Assembly: GCA_015521085.1 (NCBI GenBank)
Contig: WAOW01000001.1
Coordinates: 45,959-109,958 of the forward strand
Direction: 5' to 3'
Length of the DNA: 64,000 bases
Source: Candidatus Thermodiscus eudorianus
GTDB lineage: Archaea > Thermoproteota > Thermoprotei_A > Sulfolobales > Acidilobaceae
Positions within the stretch are counted from its first letter, which is position 1. Every line of letters starts with the position of its first letter. The notes beneath the pieces are model-generated. The model was not told the DNA's origin. It did not search any database and worked only from the letters and a program-made list of their open reading frames with translations. This document shows, in pieces, positions 46,221-55,261 of this stretch. Made by a program: the position numbers and the translations under genes.

Positions 46221-47456
46221 TCACCTCAACCCCTTCTCACGGGCTATCCTTAGGAGCTCCCCCTTCTCAGCCAGCCTATCGATGATAGAGTTCGCCTCTT
46301 CAACGTCTCCACTAGCCAGGGCGTCCTTCAAAGCAATCACGAGCCTAGCAGTCTCATCCCCCACCCCGTAGAGCCTCTTAACTAGCTCCACCGGATCCAA
46401 CCCGGCCTCCACGACGTCTCCGGCAACCCTCTCCTGGACCCCATAGACGAGCCTATGGATATGGGGTACAACCACAACCCCCAAGGCCCTAGAGACCCTA
46501 GACACGGATGACTCCACCCTGGCGCGGGGTACTGAAGGGGCCAGAGCAACCGGGAGGTGGACGACAGCCTCCTCAACACCCCTACGCCCCTTGAGGGCCC
46601 TGGCAACCGCCTCCCTTAACCGGGCCTCGACGTGCAGCGGGTCCTCTAGCCTGGTCTCGGGGGCCACTATATGCTTCGCAACGACAACACCATACTCCTC
46701 CTGTATAACCGGCTCATCACCCGATAGATCCACCAGTATAGGCCCACGCTTATGCTGCGACCTGGCCTCCCTAACATTAAGCGGGTACAGGCTGCCGGGA
46801 TAGACGGCTAGGGAGGGACCCTCCTCAGGCCTGATGATCCACCTCCCGTGGTGGTGGCCAAGCGCCGCGTATTCCACGCGCGGCAGGTCCCTCACGTTAG
46901 CCACCGCGGCGTCGGGCATGAGGGCGCCTTCAAGCCCGATGTGGGCGACGAATACCCTCGGCTTCCTTCTCGCGGCCAGCATCCTCCCGTACAGTGGTAG
47001 TAGTTTCTGGGCGAAGGCCCTCTGGTTCTCTATATGGGTCTTGTAGAACTGGTACACGCCCACCGTGGCTCCTCCCAGCTCTAGTATCGAGGCCGCGACC
47101 CTCTCCTCCACGCTGGACCCGCCCGGCCTGGGAGCGTAGACGCCTTCCACGGCCTCGGCTATGACCTCAAGCATCGTCCTGTCTCTCCTCCCCGGCGTAT
47201 CATGCTCTCCATGGGCTAGGATCACCTTCACGCCCCTGCCCGCGATCTCCTTGAGGCTCCTTAGCACGTGTATGAAGACCTCGTTCTCGGGCCTCGGCCT
47301 GTCGAGTAGGTCTCCGGCTACCACGACCAGGCCCGGCTTGACCTCCAGGATATACTCTACCGCCTTGTTGAACGCCTCCATCACGTGCCTCTGAAGCCGG
47401 TCTAGGTGGTAGGGCCTGGCGCCTACGTGGGTGTCTGCTAGGTGTATTAGCTGCAC
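46221..47456 (-). CDS. mre11: DNA double-strand-break repair nuclease Mre11
   Basis: 411 residues. All phosphodiesterase motifs are visible: HLADTHVG (5-12), VVAGDLLDRP, LAHGEHDTPG, the VAHIGLEG histidine and YAALGHHHGRW. The C-terminal helices after ~330 would bind Rad50. It is first in the mre11-rad50 operon; herA and nurA, often linked in archaea, are not in this window. Confidence 0.95.
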   Translation of the reverse strand: MQLIHLADTHVGARPYHLDRLQRHVMEAFNKAVEYILEVKPGLVVVAGDLLDRPRPENEVFIHVLRSLKEIAGRGVKVILAHGEHDTPGRRDRTMLEVIAEAVEGVYAPRPGGSSVEERVAASILELGGATVGVYQFYKTHIENQRAFAQKLLPLYGRMLAARRKPRVFVAHIGLEGALMPDAAVANVRDLPRVEYAALGHHHGRWIIRPEEGPSLAVYPGSLYPLNVREARSQHKRGPILVDLSGDEPVIQEEYGVVVAKHIVAPETRLEDPLHVEARLREAVARALKGRRGVEEAVVHLPVALAPSVPRARVESSVSRVSRALGVVVVPHIHRLVYGVQERVAGDVVEAGLDPVELVKRLYGVGDETARLVIALKDALASGDVEEANSIIDRLAEKGELLRIAREKGLR

Positions 47457-47566
47457 AGTCTACGGACCTCCAGGGATAGTGTTAGTCGATGGTGATACCC
47501 TATAAGAACGGCTAGACTAGTAGCCCGGGGAAATATAGTGGTAACCGGGGTTGTGTATAAGCCCGC

Positions 47567-48034
47567 CTAGTACTTTTCCCTGGCCCTCTTCTCCCTAGCC
47601 AGCTCCCTCACGATATCGATTATCTCGCGCAGGCTAGTGCCGGGTAGGAAGACCTCCCGTACACCCATCCTCTTCAGGGGCTCGACGTCGGGGACCGGGA
47701 TGGTCCCCCCGACCACTACTGGTATGTCGCGGGCGCCCAGCTTCTCTAGCTCCTCCATCAGCTTCTCTACGTGGTGCATGTGGGCGCCCGAGAGTATGCT
47801 CACCCCGATGACGTCTACGTCCTCCTGCACGGCCGCTATGGCTACCTGCCTGGGCGTCTGCCTTATCCCCGTGTAGACGACCTCGAAGCCTGCGTCCTTC
47901 AATGCACGCGCTATGACCTTGGCCCCCCTGTCGTGCCCGTCTATGCCCAGCTTCGCCACTAGCACCTTGTAGGGCCTCTCCCTGGGGGCCAGGAGGGCCT
48001 CCAGCTTGGCCTTAGTAGATTGGGGGCTCGACAT
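47567..48034 (-). CDS. B12-dependent acyl-CoA mutase, cobalamin-binding small subunit
   Basis: 155 residues, a free-standing B12-binding domain. [20 protein letters not shown] carries the DxHxxG motif whose His ligates cobalt; [17 protein letters not shown] and VVVGGTIP complete the Rossmann-like fold. It partners the large subunit, whose 3' end it overlaps by 23 bp. Usually annotated as methylmalonyl-CoA mutase C-terminal subunit; the same domain serves isobutyryl-CoA mutase, which the large subunit resembles at its specificity residues. Confidence 0.9.
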   Translation of the reverse strand: MSSPQSTKAKLEALLAPRERPYKVLVAKLGIDGHDRGAKVIARALKDAGFEVVYTGIRQTPRQVAIAAVQEDVDVIGVSILSGAHMHHVEKLMEELEKLGARDIPVVVGGTIPVPDVEPLKRMGVREVFLPGTSLREIIDIVRELAREKRAREKY

Positions 48035-49712
48035 AGACTCCGTACACCTCCTTGAGCGTGCCCATTATCTCTCCCAGGGTGGCGTAGGCCTTGGCCGCCT
48101 GTAGCACGTAGGGCATTATGTTCTCGCCCCTCTCGGCAGCCCTCCTCAGCTCATCCAAAGCCCTCTGCCACTTCTGCTGGTTCCTCGTGCTCCTCAGCTT
48201 CTTTATCCTCTCCTTCTGCCTCCTCTCTATCTCCTCCTGGTCGAACTCTAGCAGGGGCACGTTCCTCAGCTCGTCTATCTCCTCGCTCGTGAAGATGTTC
48301 ACCCCAACTATGAACTTCCTGCCCTCCTCCACGTCCTTCTGGAACTGGTAGCTCGCCTCGGTTATCTCCCTCTGGGGGAACCCCTTCTTTACCGCCTCAA
48401 GCATCCCACCCATCCTCTCGATCCTCTCGATATACCTCCACGCCCTCTCCTCCATCTCATCGGTTAGCCACTCCACAAAGTAGGACCCAGCCAGGGGGTC
48501 GATCGTATCGGCCACCCCGGTCTCATAAGCTATTATCTGCTGCGTCCTCAGCGCTATCTTAGCCGCCAGCTCGCTCGGGACCCTGAAGGGCTCGTCGAAG
48601 CTGTTAGTGTGGAGGCTCTGGGTCCCGCCCAGCACCGCGGCCAGCGCCTCTATAGCGGTCCTCACTATGTTGTTGAAGGGCTCCTGGGCAGTCAGGCTGA
48701 CCCCGGCCGTCTGGGTGTGGAACCTGAGCCACATGCTCCTGGGCTTCTTGGCGCCGAACCACTCCTTCATTATCTTGGCCCACATCCTCCTAGCCGCCCT
48801 GAACTTCGCTATCTCCTCGAAGAAGTTTATGTGGGAGTCGAAGAAGAAGCTGAGCCTCGGGGCGAACTCGTCCACGTCAAGCCCCCTGTTGATGAGCTGC
48901 CTCACATACTCTATACCATCGGCTATCGTGAAGGCCAGCTCCTGCACGGCAGTCGAGCCCGCCTCCCTTATGTGGTAGCCGGATATGCTGATGGGGTTCC
49001 ACTTGGGCAGGTTCTTGACGCTCCACTCTATCAGGTCCATCGCCACCTTTACCGCTGGCTCGGGAGGGAAGACGTAGCTCTTCTGGGCTATGAACTCCTT
49101 GAGGGGGTCGTTCTGCGTGGTCCCGCCGATCCTCTCATGGGGCACGCCCTGCTTCTCGGCGGTGGCCACGTAGAAGCTTAGGAGTACTGGTGCGGGCGGG
49201 TTTATCGTCATGTTGGTGGTCACCTCTCCCATGTTTATCCCGTCGAATATGATCTCCATGTCCCTGAGGCTCGGGACGCTCACCCCTACTATCCCGACCT
49301 CCCCCTCGGCCAGCGGGTCGTCAGGGTCGATCCCTATCAGCGTGGGGTAGTCGAATGCCAGGCTGAGCCCCGTCTCGCCGTGCCTAATGAGGAATTTCAG
49401 CCTCTCATTGGTCTCCTCGGGTCCTCCGAAGCCGGAGAACATCCTCATGGTCCATAGCCTGGCCCTGTACATTGTAGCGTGTATTCCCCTGGTGTAGGGG
49501 TATTGGCCTGGGAAGCCCAGCTTCTCGAAGTAGTCAAAGTCCCGCAGGTCCCTTGGCGTGTAGAGCCTCTTGACGGGAATCCCTGAGAGTGTCGTGAACT
49601 CGCTCATCCTCTCGGGCAGCTTCTTAAGCCACTGGGGTACTAGCTCCCTCTCCCACCTCTCGTACTCGGATTCAATCCTCTCAAGCTCCTTCTTGTCGAA
49701 GAGTGGGGGCAT
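48012..49712 (-). CDS. Acyl-CoA mutase large subunit (isobutyryl-CoA mutase-like active site)
   Basis: 566 residues, the catalytic TIM-barrel half of a split B12 mutase. Residues align with Propionibacterium methylmalonyl-CoA mutase at a constant +3: Arg90 (Arg87), Gln200 (Gln197), Tyr246-His247 (Tyr243-His244). At the two positions that read the substrate carboxylate, however, it has Phe92 for Tyr89 and Gln210 for Arg207, the pair found in isobutyryl-CoA mutase. Default annotation would be methylmalonyl-CoA mutase; isobutyryl-CoA/n-butyryl-CoA interconversion is more likely. The small subunit follows with overlap. Confidence 0.88.
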   Translation of the reverse strand: MPPLFDKKELERIESEYERWERELVPQWLKKLPERMSEFTTLSGIPVKRLYTPRDLRDFDYFEKLGFPGQYPYTRGIHATMYRARLWTMRMFSGFGGPEETNERLKFLIRHGETGLSLAFDYPTLIGIDPDDPLAEGEVGIVGVSVPSLRDMEIIFDGINMGEVTTNMTINPPAPVLLSFYVATAEKQGVPHERIGGTTQNDPLKEFIAQKSYVFPPEPAVKVAMDLIEWSVKNLPKWNPISISGYHIREAGSTAVQELAFTIADGIEYVRQLINRGLDVDEFAPRLSFFFDSHINFFEEIAKFRAARRMWAKIMKEWFGAKKPRSMWLRFHTQTAGVSLTAQEPFNNIVRTAIEALAAVLGGTQSLHTNSFDEPFRVPSELAAKIALRTQQIIAYETGVADTIDPLAGSYFVEWLTDEMEERAWRYIERIERMGGMLEAVKKGFPQREITEASYQFQKDVEEGRKFIVGVNIFTSEEIDELRNVPLLEFDQEEIERRQKERIKKLRSTRNQQKWQRALDELRRAAERGENIMPYVLQAAKAYATLGEIMGTLKEVYGVYVEPPIY

Positions 49713-49822
49713 CTTGAATCACTTCCCTGTGAAGCCCGCGTGTATTTATCCCGTGTGGTGTTATTGTATGGGCGTGGGCTAATTAGTCTATCACTTAAAC
49801 GCTATAGACGCGGCTGGATGGG

Positions 49823-50659
49823 GTGTCCAGTGTGGGCGTGAAGCTCTACTCGGAGGTGCTGGGGAGGGAGGTAGAAGTCCCCGAGCACCCGGAGAGGATA
49901 GTGAGTCTAGCACCCGCCATAACAGAGACGCTATACCTACTCGGCCTAGAGGATAGGATAGCCGGGGTAAGCCACTTCTGCAACAAGCCGCCGAGAGCCA
50001 AGGAGAAGCCGAGGCTGGGGAGCTACTTCCAGGTCAACTACAAGAAGCTAGACGAGCTCAACCCAGACCTAATACTAGTCACCACAGGGGCCCAGAGACG
50101 CCTCGCACTAGAACTCGACGAGAAGGGCTACAGGGTCTACCCAATCCCACTACCAGTATCGGTCCCAGGCGTGATAGACATGACAGTCCAGGTAGGCCTG
50201 GTGACGGGGGAGATAGCAGGGGCCAGGAGGCTCTCCTCAACCCTCACAGAAAAGCTAGCACAGATCAAACCCCTAGGGGGAACGGTGAGGGCATACTACG
50301 AGATAGACCTGGGAGGCCCGGTCAGCATAGGGGCCAACAGCTACATAGGAGACGCCCTCGACAGGATAGGCCTAGACCACGCCTTCAAGGACAAGAGGCA
50401 GTCCTGGATAATCAACCCGAGCCCAGAGGAGATAATAGAATACGACCCCCAGGTCATAATCTACGAGAAAGCCCCCTACAAGCCCTACAAAGACGAGAAG
50501 ATACTGGAAGACCTGAAAGCCCGGGGACTCGACAAGACCACAGCCCTCCGCGAAGGCAACATAGTAATACTAGAGCCCGACAGCCTAGCCCACTACGGGC
50601 CAAGCCTCATAGACACGCTAGCAACCCTAAGAGACAAGATAAAAGAACGACTAGGCTAG
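49823..50659 (+). CDS. BtuF-like cobalamin-binding protein without signal peptide
   Basis: 278 residues. PERIVSLAPAITETLYLLG and GSYFQVNYKKLDELNPDLIL are the class-III solute-binding (BtuF/FhuD-like) opening; the second lobe has GANSYIGDALDRIGLDHAFKD and YDPQVIIYEK. No signal peptide, lipobox or membrane anchor is present, so it is predicted cytoplasmic, unlike ordinary ABC binding proteins, and no permease or ATPase adjoins it. It is divergent from the B12 mutase genes, hinting at intracellular cobalamin handling. GTG start. Confidence 0.82.
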   Translation: MSSVGVKLYSEVLGREVEVPEHPERIVSLAPAITETLYLLGLEDRIAGVSHFCNKPPRAKEKPRLGSYFQVNYKKLDELNPDLILVTTGAQRRLALELDEKGYRVYPIPLPVSVPGVIDMTVQVGLVTGEIAGARRLSSTLTEKLAQIKPLGGTVRAYYEIDLGGPVSIGANSYIGDALDRIGLDHAFKDKRQSWIINPSPEEIIEYDPQVIIYEKAPYKPYKDEKILEDLKARGLDKTTALREGNIVILEPDSLAHYGPSLIDTLATLRDKIKERLG

Positions 50660-50676
50660 AAAGCCCAGGCAAGGGA

Positions 50677-51924
50677 TCACCTAACCAAGACCCTATAGCC
50701 GAGGAGCTCACCCGCCAACACAAGCCTCTCCACATAATCACCCAACACCACGACGTAATGATTACCCGGGCTATCCCGAACCATCCACTCAACCCCGCCC
50801 TCAAACCCCACAACATACTGGGAGCGACACAAGCCAGGACGACCCCCACCACCTAGAACCACGCCCCTAGAAACGATAAACCACCCCCTAACAGGGTCAA
50901 CCTTCAACACGGTAGCAACAGACCCGACAGGGGGCTCAACCGCCACCCCCAAGGGCCCGCCACTCTCAAAGTGGGTCGTGAGGGTGTAGCCTCCAACAGA
51001 CAACGGAGCAGTACAGTGGGCGAAGACAGCGGTACGCTCATCCACGAGGTCCGCCAAGTTACCCATAAACGCCGGCTCACCCGACACGTAAGACGCGGCC
51101 ATCATCCCCAGGAGCCCGTTCAAATCGCCCTCACACCCCGCCACAACACCCCTAGAATTATGAATAGCCAACGACAAGCACGGCGACACGTCCAACGCCT
51201 CAATAACCCTGAAACACTCCACAGTGAACGCATCAAGCCCGTAATCAGAGACCAGCCCCTCAAGGGCCATGTGGAGCCTAACAGCCCTCACAAGCCCCTC
51301 CACAGTCAAGGGACCCCGAATAAAGCCCAGGTACTCCCCGGCAGCCCTCCTAGCCTCCCCCTCACCGACCCCACGATACCTCCCATACAACTCCTCAAGG
51401 GGTATCTCGACGATCTCAACACCCAGCCCTGCAAGACTCTCGGGGTTGACAACGCTATACACCATCCAAGGCGGGCGCCCGCCAACCAAGCCAACCCTAG
51501 CACCCCTAAACCTAGAAACACCCCCGACGACAGCCGCATAACCCCCAGCAACCCTAGCCAAATCACCGCGCAGATGGGCCAGCGAAGCCCTAACACCCCG
51601 AAGCCTCAAAGCAGGCAACACCTCGACAGCCGCAGCCAAGCTATTATTACCACCATAGCTGAGCAGTAACACGCTACCCCCAAACCCCTCAAAGGCCTCC
51701 AAGACCACGTGCTCGGTACCACCACTCCCCACGAGGACAGCAACAGCCCGGCAATCACCCACAGCCCTACGAAGCCCGCCGGGACCGGTATAGACACCCC
51801 TATAGACGACGCCATAACCCTCAAACACCCCGGCAAGCCTAGACATGAGCCCCTCGACAACACCAACACCGTGAAGCCCCGACACAACACCCACAAGACA
51901 AGCCCCACCACTCAAACCAACCAC
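50677..51924 (-). CDS. FucI/AraA-like sugar isomerase family protein (COG2407-like)
   Basis: 415 residues. C-terminal features of the L-fucose/arabinose isomerase fold are visible: DAFTVECFRVIEALDVSPC, IHNSRGVVAGCEGDLNGLLGMM (metal-site Glu/Asp region), EPAFMGNLADLVDERTAVFAHC and a TTHFESGGP segment. The N-terminal half is a divergent Rossmann-like region. Substrate unknown. The coding strand is unusually G+T-rich compared with its neighbours, giving a protein rich in Gly and Val, which may reflect a different history. It converges on the BtuF-like gene. Confidence 0.72.
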   Translation of the reverse strand: MVGLSGGACLVGVVSGLHGVGVVEGLMSRLAGVFEGYGVVYRGVYTGPGGLRRAVGDCRAVAVLVGSGGTEHVVLEAFEGFGGSVLLLSYGGNNSLAAAVEVLPALRLRGVRASLAHLRGDLARVAGGYAAVVGGVSRFRGARVGLVGGRPPWMVYSVVNPESLAGLGVEIVEIPLEELYGRYRGVGEGEARRAAGEYLGFIRGPLTVEGLVRAVRLHMALEGLVSDYGLDAFTVECFRVIEALDVSPCLSLAIHNSRGVVAGCEGDLNGLLGMMAASYVSGEPAFMGNLADLVDERTAVFAHCTAPLSVGGYTLTTHFESGGPLGVAVEPPVGSVATVLKVDPVRGWFIVSRGVVLGGGGRPGLCRSQYVVGFEGGVEWMVRDSPGNHYVVVLGDYVERLVLAGELLGYRVLVR

Positions 51925-51959
51925 ACCCCCAACCCGACCACAAGAGGGTCAGACCATTG

Positions 51960-52389
51960 ACCCAAGGCCATCCCCCAACAACAGGTAGCCACTATGTCGG
52001 CCACATCATCCCCAAAACAAACCAACAAGAAAAACAATAATAAACCATACACCCAACAACTCCAATTCCCTGATTTCCAGGGAATTAGGCGTAACCCGCA
52101 TACCCCGGGGGTTAATGGAAAAACTAGGCCTTGTCCCCGGGAATTCTACACGTTCACCATCAGTTGTGGGGTGGAATTCCCTGGATTCCCGGGAATTCCG
52201 GGCCCAGCCGGGCAAAACACATACAACAATGATGGAAAAGAATAAATATGATGAGGACAACCCATACCATGAACTCCATGAAGAATCCACTGTATGGATG
52301 TGTGTTTAATGGGGGTTAAAGGCCCCCTTTAAACGTGGAATCTGACCGATAGAAGAGGCCTAAAGAAAACCATTAGCCCGAACTATACA
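51960..52389 (+). promoter_or_regulatory. CRISPR leader region
   Basis: About 430 bp without a credible gene directly before the first repeat, opposite the degenerate end of the array. It holds an inverted repeat AATTCCCTG/CAGGGAATT (52064-52072/52078-52086), a second one GGAATTCCC/GGGAATTCC (52173-52181/52191-52199), a TATA-like AATAAATATG near 52233-52242, and a 12-bp imperfect hairpin GTTTAATGGGGG/CCCCCTTTAAAC (52304-52315/52323-52334) 55 bp before repeat 1. Confidence 0.7.
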
Positions 52390-54207
52390 CAAAATCTAAC
52401 ATAGAATTGAAAGTTACCTCGTGCGGCCTTAGCCCCGTGACCAGTATTGTCGCGCAAAATCTAACATAGAATTGAAAGTTTCGAGGCAGTCTAGCATCTT
52501 GGCGACGAGCCCCGCGCCAAAATCTAACATAGAATTGAAAGCCAGCCATCAGCACTATGGTCAAGAGAAAGAGTAGCAATGGCCAAAATCTAACATAGAA
52601 TTGAAAGAGCTGATGGCGTGGACGTAGACGATGAAGGAAATGCATACGTCAAAATCTAACATAGAATTGAAAGTATACCACTTCCCTTGAGGTCCTCTAC
52701 TTGAGAACCATCAAAATCTAACATAGAATTGAAAGCCCCCCGGGGCCCCTCCTCCTGGCCAATGAATTAAGCAAAATCTAACATAGAATTGAAAGGTCAA
52801 TGCGGACATCCCGTTCCTTCGCAGTCACGATAGCAAAATCTAACATAGAATTGAAAGATGGTCTCATAGTCATATTCCTTTTTCTAGTCTACAAAATCTA
52901 ACATAGAATTGAAAGAACACGAATCTCCCCATCAACGCTCACATATCTACCAACCCCAAAATCTAACATAGAATTGAAAGAGCTAACGGGGGCGTTTATT
53001 TCCGCTTTGACCGGGGCTCTTTCCCCAAAATCTAACATAGAATTGAAAGAAGATATACTTGAACCTCTTGTACTCCCTAGGTTTACGCTTCAAAATCTAA
53101 CATAGAATTGAAAGGATGAAATCTATAAGCCATACGATCGGCTGAGGCGTAGCAAAATCTAACATAGAATTGAAAGGCCGCGTACGGGTGTACTAGCCAT
53201 GGCGGGGAAGAGGAGCAAAATCTAACATAGAATTGAAAGGACAACAATTCTGGTGTAATAATCATATATTTCTCGTTTATCAAAATCTAACATAGAATTG
53301 AAAGTTCCTACTCCAGCGGTTTTCCTTCCCTCAACCTGTTCTCAAAATCTAACATAGAATTGAAAGTTCAACGTCATTATAGTTTATTCGTTTTTGGTGA
53401 AGACGCTGAACAAAATCTAACATAGAATTGAAAGTGTAAGGGTGGGAGGAGGGTCCCTAGTGCTAGCTGCCCAAAATCTAACATAGAATTGAAAGAATCT
53501 ACACCTATCCCGCGTTCCTAGAGAAATTCCTCAAGACGAAGTGCAAAATCTAACATAGAATTGAAAGGACAGATACAATTCATCTATATCAAATTCCGGA
53601 TAGTTGTCATATCCAAAATCTAACATAGAATTGAAAGTCCAGTTTTGTTATACAATTAGGGTCTCCAACTACAAGGACAAAATCTAACATAGAATTGAAA
53701 GATGACGAAGTTGCTATAGTTCGCCGCCAACCGAGGTATCAAAATCTAACATAGAATTGAAAGCTCCTCCTCAGCCAGCCTGGGATAATCTAGCTTAGCC
53801 CAAAATCTAACATAGAATTGAAAGCTACAAGTCCGGCCTCCAACTAGCCACATACATGGCAAAATCTAACATAGAATTGAAAGTATAGTTGCCAGCTGGA
53901 ACATTAGCGATGTAGTCCTCGACCATCAAAATCTAACATAGAATTGAAAGGGTCGTGGAGCCGAACTCCACGGTCTACTACCGGGACGTGTACATCAAAA
54001 TCTAACATAGAATTGAAAGTGCCATATCTCTGTGTATATTCTGTGGATCATTTTGAGCCCCTCGAAAATCTAACATAGAATTGAAAGCTGGCAATCTACA
54101 ATCATGTTAGCAGCAGTCCGTAGCTTCAAAATCTAACATAGAATTGAAAGCTTTGTGGTTCTTCTTTGGTATTTTTGCTTTCGGAGCCAAAATCTAACAT
54201 AGAATTG
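52390..54207 (+). CRISPR. CRISPR array, 29 repeats, 28 spacers
   Basis: The 24-bp repeat begins CAAAATCTAACA and ends GAATTGAAAG. 27 copies are identical, the one at 54064 starts with G in place of C, and the last (54188-54207) keeps only the first 20 bases. Spacers run 34-48 bp. The ATTGAAAG end is the crRNA 5' handle of crenarchaeal type I-A/III systems, giving transcription left to right. The degenerate last repeat places the leader on the left. No cas gene occurs in the window, so processing and interference proteins must be encoded elsewhere. Confidence 0.98.
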
Positions 54208-54540
54208 GGTGGTAAGGCTGGAGACAATGACTTGAACATACGTGTAAGTCGAGCCGCCAGATACTTAGCTCAGGGTGTAGGCGAGGCTGTATGCATCCCT
54301 CCAGGGGGCAGGGACTCGTGCCACAACTGCACCGGTAATTGCAATGTTAAGAAACCTGAGCACAGGGTGTTCGTCGCCCACGCGGGCCTCAACTATGATA
54401 TCATAGAGGTGCATTATATTCCAGGTGCTGGGAGTGCTGAGGAGGCTGTTAAGCTGTCGTATCTGAACTGTAAAGAGACGGATGATGTGCTCTATAACGT
54501 GTCTGTTAAATTGCTGGAGGAGCTAGCCGGTAGATTCTAG
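54205..54540 (+). CDS. Uncharacterised Cys-rich ORF emerging from the last CRISPR repeat, possibly truncated
   Basis: About 111 residues if started at the TTG inside the final degenerate repeat; the frame is also open upstream into the last spacer. It has a cysteine cluster near residues 35-51 (AVCIPPGGRDSC then HNCTGNCN), possibly metal-binding, and a regular alpha/beta tail (EHRVFVAHAGLNYDIIEVHY). No family recognised. Lack of a normal 5' end suggests a gene fragment cut by the array, or an ORF read from CRISPR transcripts. Confidence 0.5.
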   Translation: MGGKAGDNDLNIRVSRAARYLAQGVGEAVCIPPGGRDSCHNCTGNCNVKKPEHRVFVAHAGLNYDIIEVHYIPGAGSAEEAVKLSYLNCKETDDVLYNVSVKLLEELAGRF

Positions 54541-54655
54541 TTCTTCTAGTTTGCTTGGAGTTGCCTCGTATTCCTCCACAGACGGGTAGGTTCCGAGTCC
54601 GGTTTTTAAGGGTCTTTACGGGACGTATTCGAAATTCTAGGGGTGTGCATCTCGG

Positions 54656-54955
54656 TTATCTATACGCGCGTTCTCGGGGACCTATGTAGTGTACTGTGAT
54701 GCTTTTCGAACTCCAATCTATGGTGTAGACGATGCGCAGGTCTCCTAGGCGGATCCTAAAGGTGTCCTTGTATCCTTTGAGCTTCTTTAGATCGTATCTT
54801 TTGTATGGGATAGGATTACTCGACAGTTCATCGAGTACTTCTAGTACTCTAAGCTTGTAATCTGTGGGGAGTGGTTCTAGAGCTTTGAAGGCGCGGCGTT
54901 TCACCTTTACACTGAAAAATGAGGAAAATTCGTCCTTAGGCTTGGAACCGGCCAT
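54656..54955 (-). CDS. RelE/ParE-family toxin
   Basis: 99 residues. The RelE fold pattern is present: VKRRAFKALEPLPTDYKLRV helix, a KRYDLKKLKGYKDTFRIRLGD turn-strand, then LRIVYTIDWSSKSITVHYIGPRERAY, with the basic residues typical of ribosome-dependent mRNA nucleases. It lies downstream of a small acidic coiled-coil protein that is its likely antitoxin, with a 69-bp gap rather than the usual overlap. Confidence 0.83.
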   Translation of the reverse strand: MAGSKPKDEFSSFFSVKVKRRAFKALEPLPTDYKLRVLEVLDELSSNPIPYKRYDLKKLKGYKDTFRIRLGDLRIVYTIDWSSKSITVHYIGPRERAYR

Positions 54956-55024
54956 TTTCTCTCCCCGAATCTAGTTTACAGAATTAAAAGTCGGTCCTCG
55001 TTATCGTTCGAGGCAGCCCTCGCA

Positions 55025-55261
55025 TTAGGACTTTTCCATTAGCTTTCTTTTGACTTCGTTAAGGTCAATTAGCTCGTCCTTTGACTCTATAGCCTCGATC
55101 TCATCCGGAAGAGGCTCTTCCTCCTCTATACCTTTCTCCATGATAAAACGCAGCATTGACTCCAGCCTAGCAAGCCTCTCCTTTATCTCCCTGATCTCAG
55201 ACAAGAGCTCCGGGCTAGACAACCTTCCTCCCACATTACCTAGCATAGCGCTACACTCCAT
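55025..55261 (-). CDS. Putative RelB-like antitoxin
   Basis: 78 residues. A coiled-coil helix (LLSEIREIKERLARLESMLR) is followed by an acidic tail (EEEEPLPDEIEAIESKDEL) and a short amphipathic end. This is the layout of archaeal RelB antitoxins, which wrap around RelE without a classical DNA-binding domain. It is upstream of the toxin on the same strand. The family call rests on layout and context more than on sequence identity. Confidence 0.65.
   Translation of the reverse strand: MECSAMLGNVGGRLSSPELLSEIREIKERLARLESMLRFIMEKGIEEEEPLPDEIEAIESKDELIDLNEVKRKLMEKS

Noticed and set aside
50971..51669. 232-codon plus-strand frame opposite the FucI-like gene
   Set aside because: Arises from the C/A-rich composition; no domain features, while the minus-strand frame has isomerase-family motifs.
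52373..53283. Minus-strand frames through the CRISPR array with repeated FQFYVRF peptides
   Set aside because: The peptide repetition is just the translated CRISPR repeat.
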